A DNA stretch of 64,000 nucleotides from Hofstenia miamia (taxonomy: Eukaryota; Xenacoelomorpha; Acoela), in assembly GCA_004352715.1 (NCBI GenBank), contig SCFE01000004.1, positions 2,701,918 through 2,765,917 on the forward strand. The letters are read 5' to 3'. The translations under genes and the position numbers were made by a program. This document shows positions 23,328-35,086 of this stretch, piece after piece; position 1 is the first letter of the stretch, and each line of letters begins with the position of its first letter. The notes beneath the pieces were generated by a model. It did not search any database, had not been told where the DNA came from, and worked only from the letters and a program-made list of their open reading frames with translations.

Positions 23328-23370
23328 AACGTTAATTTAATGAATTGATGTATCATTTCTAATATTAAAG

Positions 23371-24735
23371 TGACAACTAGTCAGAAAACTGGAGTATCGT
23401 TTTTCACACTTATAAACTGTAGTATCGTCCGCAAGTATTTATTTTTCAACAAAGAAATCGATTACCCTTGATATGTTAAATGCATTAGATATTTGTAATT
23501 AACATCCTGTTTGTTAAAAAAATTCAATTTTTTACATACCTAATAATAAGATAACATAGCATAGAGTTATTGGGATATCTTTGTTAGTGCTTGAGTTATA
23601 AGCATTAAAATATTCTTTGAAACGGCTAAAATTAGAAAATATGACTGGTTTAATTAAACTATTTTAAAAATAATTGACAGTAGATTAATATATTGAAATT
23701 TCATGCTTTCAAAGGGTTTTTATTAGACCGAAGCCTGGTATTTCTTCATTTTTGAGGCGCACTCCGGTAAAGCCCATTCAAATCCCAGGCCGCTTCGAAC
23801 GATGCAGTGGAAATCCCAGATTGTGTACGTGGTAAAGGCTTCACTATTTCTAATGCATTATCATCTCTAACAATATATTATGGGACTTAATAACAGAAGT
23901 ACTCTTAGAAGTTTGTATTGATATGAAAAGAAGCCACTGCTAATATAAAACGTGATCTTTCTACTTCAACATATACTGTGGATGGAGCTTGACTTGATGC
24001 ATCAGCAAATGATTTCTTGAGCTATGATCAACGCACATTTGTTGAAGTAGAGTACTTCAACCAATGCAAAGACACCGCCTAATTTACGCTGCAAGATGTA
24101 GTTCTCCATATTGCACAGCATGCTTCTATACATTCCAAAGGTCGTGAGCTAATTTTGCACTTTGAAGTTAAATGAAGGTTGTCCAATATATTCATGTTTC
24201 AGCGAAATCATTTATGTAAAACTAAAAGATTTCAACTGAAGTAGTTTATCTAGTTATCTAGAGAAATCATTTGCAAATTTCATATTGGTTGTTTCAACAA
24301 TATAAAAAAATTTCTGGTTTAATAAAAAACAATGGTTTTATTGACTAGTACATGAAAAAGCATGAGATAATGACTGATAGAAAAAATGTGAACATGCTAA
24401 GCCAACATTTAAGTTTTGGAAAAATTTTGATGGGACCTTAGCAAGTAATTCAAAGTAAAAAATATAGAAATCAACTATAACAATGAATAGGTAATGATCA
24501 GTAGGGCGGTTTTAACCAAAATAAATAATTTTTGCCAGGAGAATAGCTTGTTTTGACAATTTTTTACTAATTGATGCCTTTATAAGATTAGATAAGATAA
24601 ATGTTAATAATTATAACTGGTAATTTATCTGAATAGCATCGTCAAATATACATACATACATACAAACACATACAATAGGATAAGGCTCGATATACGATAA
24701 ATCTACGAGGCTAAGGATAAATTACTATCAGGATT
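23371..24735. other. Non-coding stretch
   Basis: No gene recognised. The part from about 24540 to 24735 is probably the 3' untranslated region of the minus-strand LINE that ends at 24736, including a CATA-repeat near 24646-24672. Confidence 0.4.
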
Positions 24736-24918
24736 TCAAGAACAAGATGTTGTATAATCATTATTGTAGAACTTGTATCCTAACCATGCTTTACCCGAGA
24801 TATACTTTTGCTTAAGGAAAATATTAATGTGCTTCTTAAAAGCTTGCAATTTTTCAATGTTCCTTATGTCTTTAGGTAATGAGTTCCAAGTTCGAATAGC
24901 GGTATTAATGAATGATTT
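24736..24918 (-). pseudogene. LINE ORF2 C-terminus
   Basis: An open minus-strand frame of 60 codons ends at a TGA (24738-24736). It begins KSFINTAIRTWNSLPKDIRN and continues LQAFKKHINIFL. This is the C-terminal signature of CR1/L2/jockey-like LINE polymerases: a (S)F-x-N-x2-I-x2-WN-x-LP-x-D/E-I block followed by an F-K-x2-L/I segment. The frame is intact to its stop but is cut upstream by a single N (24921) next to a (TA)n tract, so the remainder of the LINE was lost in assembly or by truncation. Confidence 0.65.
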
Positions 24919-24921
24919 TTN

Positions 24922-24922
<1 letters not shown>

Positions 24923-24953
<31 letters not shown>
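24923..24953. repeat. (TA)n microsatellite next to a single N
   Basis: TA tract immediately after N24921, marking a weak assembly join. Confidence 0.85.
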
Positions 24954-24955
<2 letters not shown>

Positions 24956-24977
24956 AGCTATTTTGATGCTATATATA

Positions 24978-26208
24978 CCATCGTGGTCATTGAATTAAGG
25001 CACCTTTAAAAATTTTGGTTTTCCAGTTATATTTCGTTCAAAACTGTATCATTATTGACACTACACTATATTGATAACTATTTGGGTAAATGCATATCTA
25101 GGCACCATCTAAAACAGCGAGCTATTTGAGTTATTTGAACTGCGTGCTTCTGCAATATTAATAAAATTGTTAAGAAGAGTGATACTTCCAACTTTTTAAA
25201 GGGCAAATTACCATTTTGAATGAGGAAGGATAGTCTCAAGTTGCCATTGCCAAAAGGTTAAGATTGTCCCGGTGTGCTGTTCAAAATGCTTTGAAAGTTC
25301 ATGGAAATGGTAGAAAAAATTGTAAAGGTGTTCGCAAATCAACTTGGCGTGATGACAGACTTATCAAGCGATGTGTTCAAAATAATCAATCTATTTCTCA
25401 TTGAGGATATCACATATGATTGCGGAATTCAATGTTAATATTAGCAGCAGAACCGTCCGGCGACGTCTTTGGTTTATCTGCATGGGTCTTACAATTTTGT
25501 AATAAATATAAAGATCAGTGCTGAATGGTGGGAAAAAGTATTATTTACAGATGAAAGCATCTTCCAACAAGATGCAAGATCGAGTTGTCAGAAGGCCACA
25601 AGGTCAAAGATACAACCCAAAATACAAGATAAAACTGAAAAATCCATTCAGTATCATGGTCTGGGGTGGTATATGTGCTGCAGGTACAGAGCCCCTAGCA
25701 TAATTCCAATCATTAAACATCATGCTAGAGGAAAAGGTAATCCTACATATGAATGTACGGAACTTATCATTGTTTCAGCAAGACTGCTCCAAGCCATAGA
25801 GCAAAAAGCACTTTTAAATGGTTCACAGATAATGATATTCTCTTGCTTGAAGATTGATTTAAACGTGATTAAAAATTGCTGGGCCCTTGTGAAAGCAAAA
25901 GTATCCAGGCATAATTTTCAGTCATCAGAAGATCTTAATTGGTTGCTCAAAGAAGCCTAGAAGATAGAGATAGGCGCTGATTACTGTAAATCCCTTGTAC
26001 ATAACATTCTCAGGAGGATCAAAGAAGTTGAAAAATAATGGTTTGCCTGTTAATTATTGACAAATATATCTTCATGATGGTTTACATGGTCAAATGTTTT
26101 GTTTAATGTTGAACATAATGCATTTTGTTAATAAGTAAACATCTTTAATCAACAAAAACAATATATTTCATTTTTTATTAAAGTGCCTTAATTCAATGGC
26201 CACGATGG
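24978..26208 (+). mobile_element. Complete-length Tc1-like transposon, inactive
   Basis: Left end CCATCGTGGTCATTGAATTA and reverse-complemented right end CCATCGTGGCCATTGAATTA continue as inverted repeats for about 27 bp with one mismatch. Both ends are flanked by TA (24976-24977 and 26209-26210), the standard target. Length 1231 bp is close to that of other Tc1 elements. The enclosed transposase is broken by stops and frameshifts. Confidence 0.9.
25203..26038 (+). pseudogene. Tc1-like transposase, degraded
   Basis: The N-terminal DNA-binding region is seen as SQVAIAKRLRLSRCAVQNAL. The first catalytic block VLFTDESIFQ follows, then in a shifted frame VVRRPQGQRYN and SIMVWGGICAAG, both typical of Tc1 transposases. 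The second block is recognisable as SLFQQD (catalytic Asp), and the third region survives as DLNVIKNCWALVKAKV, where Tc1 enzymes have D-x-N-P-I-E-x-x-W. Several stops and at least two frameshifts interrupt it. The usual length is about 340 residues, which the span could have encoded. It would have cut and pasted the element via the flanking inverted repeats. Confidence 0.8.
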
Positions 26209-27205
26209 TAGCAATAATTGAGAGGGCAACATTCGTTACCGAGTCTTTAAGCATCGTCAATTAGCAGATTTGCTCAAGCATAACATTTTGTAAGCAGACG
26301 ATGTTAAATTATTGAATTTTAATGATTTATTCAAATAAACGTTATTTTAAATTTTAGATATTATCCATCAAATATTGCCGAAATTCACAAGAATTACTCA
26401 TCTATATTTCACCAAGTAAAAAAATTGTATTCCTTCAAATTTAAGTATGGAGTATTAAATTGCACATATAAAAATTCTTTTTACCAAGCGACTTGTAAAA
26501 TATTTAGAATTTGCCGTAATGCATTTAACTTGCATTTGTCTTAAAAAGCGATCGCTTAAAAATCAAAGTAAAATAAGAAATAAAAATGGCATCTTTTGAA
26601 AACCATATTGAATTTTAGTAGGACTTAATATTATAAACGTCGTTTGCAATGAAATATTTCGATTCCATTCAAATCGACTCCATATTTCATAATTCATTTG
26701 ATTCTCTAAATAGAAGATAAATAGAAACGTTTCTTTCTAGACTTGATTAAAAAACTTTTAAAATTCAAGTAAAGTTCTATTCAAACTGAAAACACAGCAT
26801 ACAAATTTAATCTCTATAAACTACAAATAATTGCAATCAATTTGTCAAGTATAAAAACTTTATTACTACACTTAAAAATTGAAACATGAATATAAAAGAT
26901 GTTGGCAAAAGCCCCATAAATTTAGATAAAATAAAATTAGAATTTCATTTGAAATAGCGTTCACTCACAAAAAATGAAATCATTGATAGTTGTTTCCTTC
27001 ATAAAACCTTAGAATTCTACTCATGAGAATAATCCTGATAACACTAGAAAAATATAATAGGAGTTCTGTGATGTTTCATAGATTGGATTGAGAATAAAAA
27101 TAATTTCGAAAATATAAAACCTGTTCATTTTTGAAATATTATACGTGTTCTCAGTTTTATGAAGTGCGGGATCGAAATAAATGAATAATTGAACTAGGAC
27201 CGTAC
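26209..27205. other. Non-coding stretch
   Basis: AT-rich, no recognisable feature. Confidence 0.5.
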
Positions 27206-27453
27206 AGTAAATTTATATTTGGAAGAGACTCTTTGATTCTGTATAGTCATTGCAACTACCCCACAACACGAGTGTGTGACGGCGTTCATCAGTGCCGTTG
27301 TGAACGCCTCAACTGATGTAGAGCGCAGCCTGGGTTGGTTATCGTCAGCGAGCCATTCGATTTGTGGAGACTCCGGATCGAGATACTTCTTGAGATCACG
27401 CAGTGTTTTCGGCTGTAGGGTTACTTTTAAATATCTGCTCAAAGAATTATCCG
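27206..27453 (-). CDS. Exon of an unrecognised cellular gene
   Basis: The minus strand reads an acceptor TTTTAG directly before 27453, 82 codons without a stop, and a GT donor after 27206 (ACT|GTACGG, a non-ideal donor). The peptide starts DNSLSRYLKVTLQPKT, passes DLKKYLDPESPQIEWLADD and ends NQRVSSKYKFT. It is not low complexity and is GC-richer than its surroundings. The exon starts with two bases of a split codon; the exon at 27795-28020 ends with one base, so the two join in phase (…SPT|A|DNS). I do not recognise the family. No transposase or polymerase motif is present, so I treat it as a host gene exon. Confidence 0.55.
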
Positions 27454-27794
27454 CTAAAATTTCAATGTTAAATTATCATAATGGGAGCTAAAAGTGTGTT
27501 GAATGAATATAATTTATATGCAAATATTATGTACAAATTCTAAACAAATCACTCAATTTGAATACTATATAAAAATTGTAAGACAGTTCAGCGGAAAAAT
27601 GATTTGTATCGAATTTAGGGAAGATAATTTACACATTTATATATTTATTGAAAATTGCAATTAGGGCATCATTGTAAAAGTGAATTGTGCAATCGGTTCC
27701 GCGACAAACCAGGATAAGGCTATTTTGAACAAATTTTTATAAAGTTCTTGTCCTTAAAATTTACAAAGATTTCTCGATGTAAATAAAAGAAAAC

Positions 27795-28020
27795 CTGTTG
27801 GTGAATGAAGAGGTGGCGAAACAAGAACAATACAGAGGGGATTGATTTTAAGTATAGGTTGAATAAGAGAATTGAAAGCGTCATCCCATGAAGTGGTGGA
27901 CTCAACCTTCCAATTTGAACTACTGCAAATAAACACCAAGTCGTAAACCTGAGAAGCAATGGCTTCATTTTTCGAAAACATGGATTGGAGCTGATGAAAC
28001 GTTGAATTATTAGAAATGAC
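27795..28020 (-). CDS. Exon of an unrecognised cellular gene, upstream neighbour
   Basis: Acceptor TTATTTAG precedes 28020 and donor CAG|GTTTTC follows 27795. The 75 codons plus one base read VISNNSTFHQLQSMFSKNEA, then VYDLVFICSSSNWKVES and INPLCIVLVSPPLHSPT. Alternating hydrophobic segments (DLVFIC, PLCIVLVSPP) suggest beta strands of a globular alpha/beta fold. Phase matches the exon at 27206-27453. Function unknown. Confidence 0.55.
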
Positions 28021-28153
28021 CTAAATAACAATAAACTTAATGAATAAAAAACAAGCTTTTAATTAGACTGTGTGACATTAAATTTAGTTGACAAATTTTT
28101 TTCACTGATTTCAGGCAACTTTCGGACGAGAATTTCAAAGTTATTTTACACAC

Positions 28154-28446
28154 GCAAGCATACTTTGAGTAATTTGTATTATAAGGAGAAGTAGGCCTAT
28201 ACAAAATTGTTTTACTGATTAAATGTCTAGGCTTATGTGTGGAATTGGCGATGAAATTATAAACTCCACAAGTCAATTCCAAGAATACTTCATAAATCTC
28301 AATTTCCCCCTCGTCACATTTCCCATTGGGTATTAGAATTGGACAAGGATTTGTCTGAATGACTTTCGCACTCTCTGCAACATTATTCCTCTTAGTGAAT
28401 TTCATGACTTGTATGAATAATTTCTGCTGTTTATGTATATCACATT
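28154..28446 (-). CDS. Possible further exon of the same minus-strand gene
   Basis: An open minus-strand frame lies between a good acceptor (TGATATTTCAG before 28446) and a weak donor (TTGC|GTGTGT after 28154). It contains AKVIQTNPCPILIPNGKCDE and YEVFLELTCGVYNFIANS. The ending phase would match the exon starting at 28020, but the donor is not certain and other ends are possible. Composition looks coding. It starts with two bases of a split codon, which does not directly match the exon at 32209-32400, so an exon may lie between. Confidence 0.35.
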
Positions 28447-29507
28447 CTGAAATATCACGTAGAGGCAAACAACGTATTCAGAAGTATACGAAACACCTGT
28501 ATATATTGGATTAATTTAACAATGAAGAGATCTAGGCACCTCAAGTATTTTGTTCCTGCGGCTATACAAAGTTGGATTCCTGACTATGTTGAGATTGATG
28601 TCCTTTGCTATTTATACTTTCTTGTTTGGCGTAAACCAAGAAACCATGATAGCTACACTTATCTTTGTCTAACTGATAATTCTAAATTGAAAGAAAGAAG
28701 GAGTGTTCTCGTAAATCTTGATATTGACTCATCCCGTGCACCCGCATCTTAGCAATGCCTTCCAATACCTAACTCAAAGAATTCTGACAAGTAGAGCAAG
28801 GAACAAGTGAAACAATAGAAAGTGATTTATCTATAATAAATTCAAAGTCCATTATATTTCTCAAAATGATTTGAAATTATTAGTAGCAAAGCTAAATTAT
28901 TAGCATTAGGGAATTTGAAATTCTCAATCGTACATTGAAGAGATGATATATTGTTAGTAATGACGTCAGAATAAGATCGCAAAGACAAAGATACTTTGAA
29001 TGTGTACAATTTCTAAAGAAACAAATGGTTTCGTGTATTATTATAATATTTCTGATGAAAAGTTACATCAAGTACTCAAGTCACACAAAGAAAGATTCAA
29101 GGGTAAAAATTCCATTCACTTGCTGTCTGACTGACTATATTTGTTAATAATGTAAAGTGATTTCCTAAATTTTAAACTTTATTAGGATCCGCATTTCGTT
29201 ATTTTCACTTAATCAACAAGTAAACTATATCTAAAACAATATGTAATATATTTCTGCCTTATATAGTTTCTGTATGTCAGATAATTAAAAACAAACTATT
29301 TGTTAGATATTTGCTCAATTAAGAAAATCTAGCTGAAGAGTTAAGAAGAGTAACATCTCAACCTTAAGTAGCCTAGGAATTTTTTAAAATTTTTAATGGA
29401 CTTTGAAAAATATCTTGATCGATTATAACTCAACAGCTATCCAAAATCTGAAAGCACCATGGGATAGAGGAGGGTCCCCGCTTTTCATTTTAGTACCTAA
29501 TCGGCGT

Positions 29508-29564
29508 CCAATTGAGGCGTGGCGTTGCGCAAAGTATATTTTGTGCTCACCACACCTCAATTGG
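29508..29564. repeat. Inverted repeat, 15-bp arms
   Basis: CCAATTGAGGCGTGG (29508-29522) pairs with CCACACCTCAATTGG (29550-29564) at 14 of 15 positions, with a 27-nt loop. It lies in a GC-richer island. It may be a transposon terminal hairpin; no element boundary is evident. Confidence 0.6.
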
Positions 29565-30409
29565 TTTGGAGGATTATCTAGATATATAGAAAAAGCTAAA
29601 GTTCGTTGTTGAATTCTAACCTTATAATAGCCTGAACATTAGGTATCGAAGGAATTAAAAACTTTGTAATAAAAATCGGAATTTTCATAAAGAAATGGGC
29701 AATATTTTCAAGTACTCAGGCATAGCAATACACTTTACACATTACATTAAAACATTTTCACCGATAGATATGTCCGTAATTCATGATTTCCAAATTTCCT
29801 AATTGGCTTGAAGACTATTTTTTTGAAAATATAGGAAAACTTTTTTCCATTTAAAAGGACACAGCTTGCTTAAGGCTAAACTAATTTGCATAAAATATAA
29901 ATTTAGAACACGTTTCAGTCTTCTATGGCTTCTGTATGAATTGAAAATGAAAATACAATTAAATGCTTGTGTACAATTGTAAGAGTCCTTTAAGGATTTA
30001 TTAATCTCCATGTTATTACAATTTACAACTTCTAAATTAGATCGTCCTTTTAAGCCATTATTCTAAATATTATGACGTTTCATAAAGAATGGCTTTTGCT
30101 ATGGAAATGACTATAAATTCATTTTTCGCAACATCAGTCAGAAAACTGAAAAAATACACCACTATAGACATTTTTGTCACACATTCTCAATTGAGTAGAA
30201 AGTTTCACTTAGTTTCCATAAAAACTATGGATAATAATTTGGCCAGACTTCAGAGTATCTATTCGATGCTATAATATTGCAAATTGGAGTGGCTCAGGAG
30301 GAATTTAATGTTAGTAAAATTCCTAAAGGAACAATTAACACTGAAAACAAACATAAAAATCATAAAAATTGGTAGCTGAAAGAAAGCAGATTTTATAATT
30401 TAATTGTTC

Positions 30410-30600
30410 AGCTCATTAACTGAACTTAGTTGCGAAAGAATATTGCCTAAGACCAATCTTTCCAAAACGGCCATCAAAAATACTCGTGGTTCAAATAGAA
30501 TAAGTGCTACTTTGAAGAGTGGAATAAAATGTAGCGAACCAGTGTGTGATTATAAAATTTATCACGAAATTCACGAAAGTCGGGCCCATCTCACGATACA
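30410..30600 (+). pseudogene. Possible hAT dimerisation-domain remnant
   Basis: The plus-strand frame reads ELSCERILPKTNLSKTAIKN, then RGSNRISATLKSGIKC. The ER-x-(F/L)-S/P-K-x-N-L-x-K-T order and the later NRIS-x-L block resemble the C-terminal hAT dimerisation domain. There is no upstream catalytic part, and similarity is only by eye, so the call is tentative. Confidence 0.3.
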
Positions 30601-32208
30601 ATCACGTAGAAGTAGAAGTTCATGTTGTTCTAAAGCTATATTTACAAATATTTTAGGGAATCTTAAAATATATTACTTAATGTTTACTTTTGTACGCTAA
30701 AGCACTTCCTTCACAAAACTCCCAAGTTCTAGAATGGTATAAAAAGTCTATTTATCCAAATATAAAAAATTCAAATATCCATTTACCGATATATTTAATT
30801 AATAGATTCATTAAGTGTATGCCTATTGGCAATTACGAAAGTAATTGTTAAAATTCGCAATGAGTATTGCAATTGTCGTCTAGCCATTATTTCGAACATT
30901 TATTGATTTCAGTTTTCAAATTTATTGTTGAAAATCGATATACCTATTTATATGTATGGGATTTATTCAATATGTTACTTCGTTGCTCCGACATCAATCT
31001 AAGTTGTGCATGAAAAAGTAAATTAGTTATCTTTATCCCTATAAAATATTGTTAGTCTTTATTTTACAAGCCCACTACAAAAAAGGAATATATCGGATAA
31101 AAATTTTAGTTGAATTTTAAAACCGTCAATTCCAGGAAAATGAGCCCGATTTTTATCCTTTGTGTCAAACATTGAAATGAATACTGTCTTCTCAGGAATA
31201 ACTAATGGGAATCTTTTCAGCAGTAATTGTTATTTCCAAAAAAACTATTTTTTTGACCATTTTCTATATTATATTCGTCGAAAATGGTTTTTTCGCTGTA
31301 AATGAAAATTGGCTTGTCAGCTCGTCCTCAATGCACGCTAAGTCAGAATATGGTCACATAAATGTTAGCGCTGCTTCCATTGGTTTGTTAACTCCCCTTT
31401 CTGGCATCCGCAGACAACAGAGTGGTTTGTTATTTTCCTAATAATACACAACTTAGACCTTAATATGATCGGTTTTAAGATATGCACATGTATATGTATA
31501 TATATACAAACATTATATCGAGGAACATTCCAGTCCTCCTGATAGATATTATGTTCGCTCCTTACTAAATCATTAGGAAAAAGTATAGTTCGGGGAAAAC
31601 TTTAAATGTGACACGGATACATCAATAATTACCGTTGGAAGAAACACTCTTGATGATGGTAATTTATAATTACTTCATGCTGTCAATCACAACATCTAAG
31701 CAAACTAGATAACCAAAGAACGCATTGTATAATATATAGAATTTGTGATAAAACAGAAATAATATATCAATAGATGGCGTTCAGCTAACGATATGTAAAT
31801 TTTAAAATTTAAGGAACATGAATTTATGTAATTTTAATGACTTCCATCCAAGTTGCATAGCAAGTTTTTGAAACCTTTATTACGTATAATACGCGTTAAC
31901 GCAATAATTCGTGGCATCTATGTCGTAATAGTTACAAATTAGTATTTTTGGCAATGAAATTAAACTCATGGAGCTGATAGAGGAGCTGGAGTTTGATAAA
32001 ATTACAAACACTCACTAATGAGCAAGTCGACTTTAGAAATGAATTCTGAATTTAAGCTGATTAACTAAGTTTTAGAGCAGGAAGACTTCCAAGAACTGAC
32101 AAATAATACGTATGATACAACTTTAGTATACATGCACTCTTAGTAAATAATCCTTGTTAGGAATATATTGTTCATGTGACAAATAAATTTAACAAAGATG
32201 ACACTTAC

Positions 32209-32400
32209 TGCAGTAATACTTTTGCAACCTTTGACGCGGGAATCGATCAACGATCTGTGTGTAGTCAAATACTGAAAAGCCTGAGCAGCTTCAATGGATC
32301 CCAACAACAGAACACGAGCCGAAGACATGAGAATTGCAGAATCTTTAATTACTTCCAAATAGAAAACCCCGTGCGGAATTGTACCATCTTGAGGCAAAGG
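32209..32400 (-). CDS. Exon of an unrecognised cellular gene (phase 0-0)
   Basis: Acceptor TATGTTTAG precedes 32400 and a strong donor GCA|GTAAGTGTC follows 32209. The exon is exactly 64 codons in phase 0 at both ends. It reads PLPQDGTIPHGVFYLEVIKD, then SARVLLLGSIEAAQAFQYLT and ends RVKGCKSITA. Composition and clean splice borders make it one of the better host exons in the window. The strand agrees with the exons at 27.2-28.4 kb, and it is probably upstream in the same gene; the exact joining is not resolved. Family not recognised. Confidence 0.6.
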
Positions 32401-32878
32401 CTAAACATACACCACGTTCAAAATGTAATTAAACTCCAAAATTTGGTTAGGTGCAGAATCACATCATATAAACAGATCTTAGACATACAATGTAATGTGT
32501 TACAATCTTAAATAGAATAAGTGCGATAATTAGACCATCGTCAGGGATGTTTGCTTTAAATCAAATCACTATGAAGTTATTTTCTTAACTTTTTTTATGG
32601 GATTCCTGTACCTGGAAATTCGGAAGTGATTTAAACTGAATTTATCAATGAGTTCTCTCCATTAAAATCACGTTCGCAACAATCTCGTCAAAGGCAATTA
32701 TAAATAGTTTCGATTTTGCAAAAAGTTTGAACTTGGATGTTGTTTACATAAACATTCAAACAATGAAAATATGTGTGCCAAGAGTTTTGGTATTGATTTG
32801 GAAATGAAAATTTGACCCTTGATTTTACACTTTAAGAAAAAACGAATAGACTATTGATATTAATTAACTTAATTCAAA

Positions 32879-34033
32879 CCTCGTTGCAAAAAATGGGACT
32901 TTTGGGAAGTCTTTCTTTTCGTTAATATCTTTTGTTGCTGCCCTTATAGGAAAATGATCAGAGTGGGATTTATAAAGCATTTAAAATAACGTAACTAACG
33001 ATGGTAATTGATTTTGAGTGTTTAAAAACCCGTTAAAATACCAGTTTTTCTCGTGTTTAATTTAGCCATACAGAACAAACGAGACACAGTTGAACGTCTG
33101 TATTAAAACGTCACCCATGAATTTAGGTTTTATACACAGCTTCTGGCATGCCAAAGACTACCTTCTACAGAAACTGTAAAGTTCTGGAAAGTGATGGACA
33201 ACTCATCGTCTTGTGAACATTTCGGGGAAAGAAAATCACAGATTAACAAACTTAGCTTTGAAAAATCCCATTTTCTCTGAAATAGGACATAGCTCAAAAA
33301 TTCATTGAAAGAATTGGAATTATTGTTTACCATGTGACAGTTGATCGGTCATTGGTTAGATCGGGTATAAAGAAGAAACTGCCGAAAACTATACCGAATA
33401 TCACAGATTTACACAAGGAAAAACGACGGAGTTTTGCAGAAACATGGCGAAACTACAGTTTTCAGGAATTTTGCTCTCAGATGAGTGCATTTTTCAGCTG
33501 TATCGAAACAAAGAGAAGGATTGGTGCAGTAGTCAGCAGGAAAGACTTATGAAAAGTCGCCAAAATTCTGTCCAAAGTTATGGTTAGGGGCGTATTGTCA
33601 TATTCGGCATTATATTTGAAAATCATCCCCGAAATAACGATTAACAGTAAAAAATAAATGCGAAATTGTGCTGGAGTTTGTTCCATATGCAAATGCTTTA
33701 CACCTCAGCGATTGGATATTGGAGCAAGATGGCGCCACACTCCCGCGAACACAAAATGTCATGTCTGAAAACGACATTTAAATTCTGCAGTGGCCACCAA
33801 ATTCTCCAGATATGAATTCGGTAGAAAACGAGTGGACTATCCTCAAGAATTTCGTGGAAACTAAAAATCCACTTACGAAGACATGAAATTGAGTCAGTCA
33901 AACGTAGAAATGTGATTAACTGTATGTCTCTGCGTTTATCCAAATGCTTAGCAAACAATGGAAAATTTGCAAAAACTATTTATGTGATTGTCTATAAATT
34001 AAATTTTCATGAGGCCCATTTTTTGCGACAAGG
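32879..34033 (+). mobile_element. Tc1-like transposon, decayed
   Basis: Left end CCTCGTTGCAAAAAATGGGA and the reverse complement of the right end CCTTGTCGCAAAAAATGGGC are inverted repeats with few mismatches. The right end is followed by TA (34034-34035); the left flank is AA, a mutated target. Length 1155 bp suits a slightly deleted Tc1 element. Confidence 0.8.
33340..33960 (+). pseudogene. Tc1-like transposase, decayed
   Basis: Recognisable blocks in shifting frames are FAETWRNYSFQEFC, SDECIFQLYRNKEKD with the first catalytic Asp, LEQDGATLPRTQNV with the second, and WPPNSPDMNSVENEWTILKN with the third block (P-D-x-N-x-x-E-x-x-W). The N-terminal DNA-binding half is eroded beyond recognition. 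Stops and frameshifts occur throughout, so it is inactive. It differs in sequence and ends from the Tc1 element at 25 kb, so it is a separate family. Confidence 0.75.
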
Positions 34034-35052
34034 TATAGATCGCAATGGTAATGATATTTATTAGCTTTGAGATTTCTTGTTAGCACCTCAAGCACCAGGT
34101 GGTTGTTTCAAAATATACAACAAAATAATCATTATTACGATAAAAAACGATACTAGGTGTGCTTTTTTATTTTTCAATATTGTTGCTGCAACTGATCAAA
34201 TGGTCTTATCGAAAACGTCGAAATTGACTAGAATGTGAAAGTGTTAGTAAGGAAGAATATTTTTCAAAAGCACGGCATAAATATCACATTAACGAATTTC
34301 AGAAAGTGAGCTTCAGGCAAGACTCGCACTTATATTATCATCGTTGCGACTATGTGGGCTCGTCAAATTTTAACATCAATTGAAAAAATTGTAGCACAGC
34401 ATGAGCACTGGCAGCCTGCTAACAGTATGATGAAGCATCCCTGAGATACAAGCTAGCTAAGATCTCGTGTAAAAAACAATTTATTGAGCGAAACATAATG
34501 GTGTGAAGCACACCTAAAAACTAATCTTAAATATTGGGGTTGAAAACCATTGTGTCTTTTATGTATTAAAATAGGAAATATGAATCTGATACAACAAGAC
34601 TAGTTCGTTGATGCTGATTCGAGCAATGGAAGTTTTTATGTATACATGGGCTCTTTTAAAATAAGACGTCGGCGTATCCAGTGCAGGAGGTCCCATGTCT
34701 CAAATAGTCTTCTATTTTTGGAATAAATTAGACATGGTGATATGCTGAGCCTTTGCTTACTACAATGGAAAATAGTAGAAATTTTTGCTCATTGCATTAA
34801 ATTTAACAATGAAAATAAGCTGTGGAGAACAAAAAATTAGAAATTATTTTATGTGTGTGTTTGAATTTCATTTTTCTTCGCGTTTAACCGCAGGCATTAT
34901 TCCATAGATCAGTCGTAACCCCTCCACCTATTGATTAGTGGGCTTAGCGATACAGTTTCCTTTGTAATTTTTCCACGATTGGTTGTTTGTACCATAAGAA
35001 AGACGATGATGCCATTTTTGACAGCATAATGTCCCTCTTCGATGCTTATTAA
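34034..35052. other. Non-coding stretch
   Basis: No feature recognised; the last four bases (35049-35052, TTAA) are the piggyBac target site. Confidence 0.5.
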
Positions 35053-35066
35053 CCTTGTTCTGCCCA

Positions 35067-35086
35067 TTGTACACTATAGTGTACAA
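35067..35086. repeat. Subterminal palindrome of the piggyBac left end
   Basis: TTGTACACTATAGTGTACAA is a perfect 20-bp palindrome abutting the terminal repeat. Related palindromes or half-sites are at 35425-35442 (TGTGCATTATAATGCACA), 35458-35474, 37799-37824 and 37842-37860. Repeated sites near both ends suit transposase binding; that role is inferred. Confidence 0.8.

Larger units (their letters stand above)
22930..23370 (+). mobile_element. Penelope-like element 3' end (PLE-B)
   Basis: A second, different PLE tail. It carries a degraded GIY-YIG C-terminus (23019-23224), a hammerhead-like core (23267-23327) and an inverted partial terminal copy. The minus strand of about 22930-22994 matches the plus strand from the predicted cleavage region onward (ATATATCTCTGCATGTTCTT, 23305-23324). 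The inverted copy starts near the ribozyme cleavage site, as expected if a self-cleaved RNA was reverse transcribed; that link is inference. Confidence 0.65.
28447..32208. other. Mostly non-coding, probable intron
   Basis: Between supported minus-strand exons. It contains the hairpin at 29508-29564, a dispersed-repeat copy near 29711 and a possible hAT remnant at 30410-30600. Open plus-strand frames at 28522-28752 and 31205-31441 show no known motif. Confidence 0.4.

Noticed and set aside
29508-29580. Helitron 3' end
   Set aside because: The hairpin loop is too long (27 nt) and no clear CTRR end follows at the expected distance.
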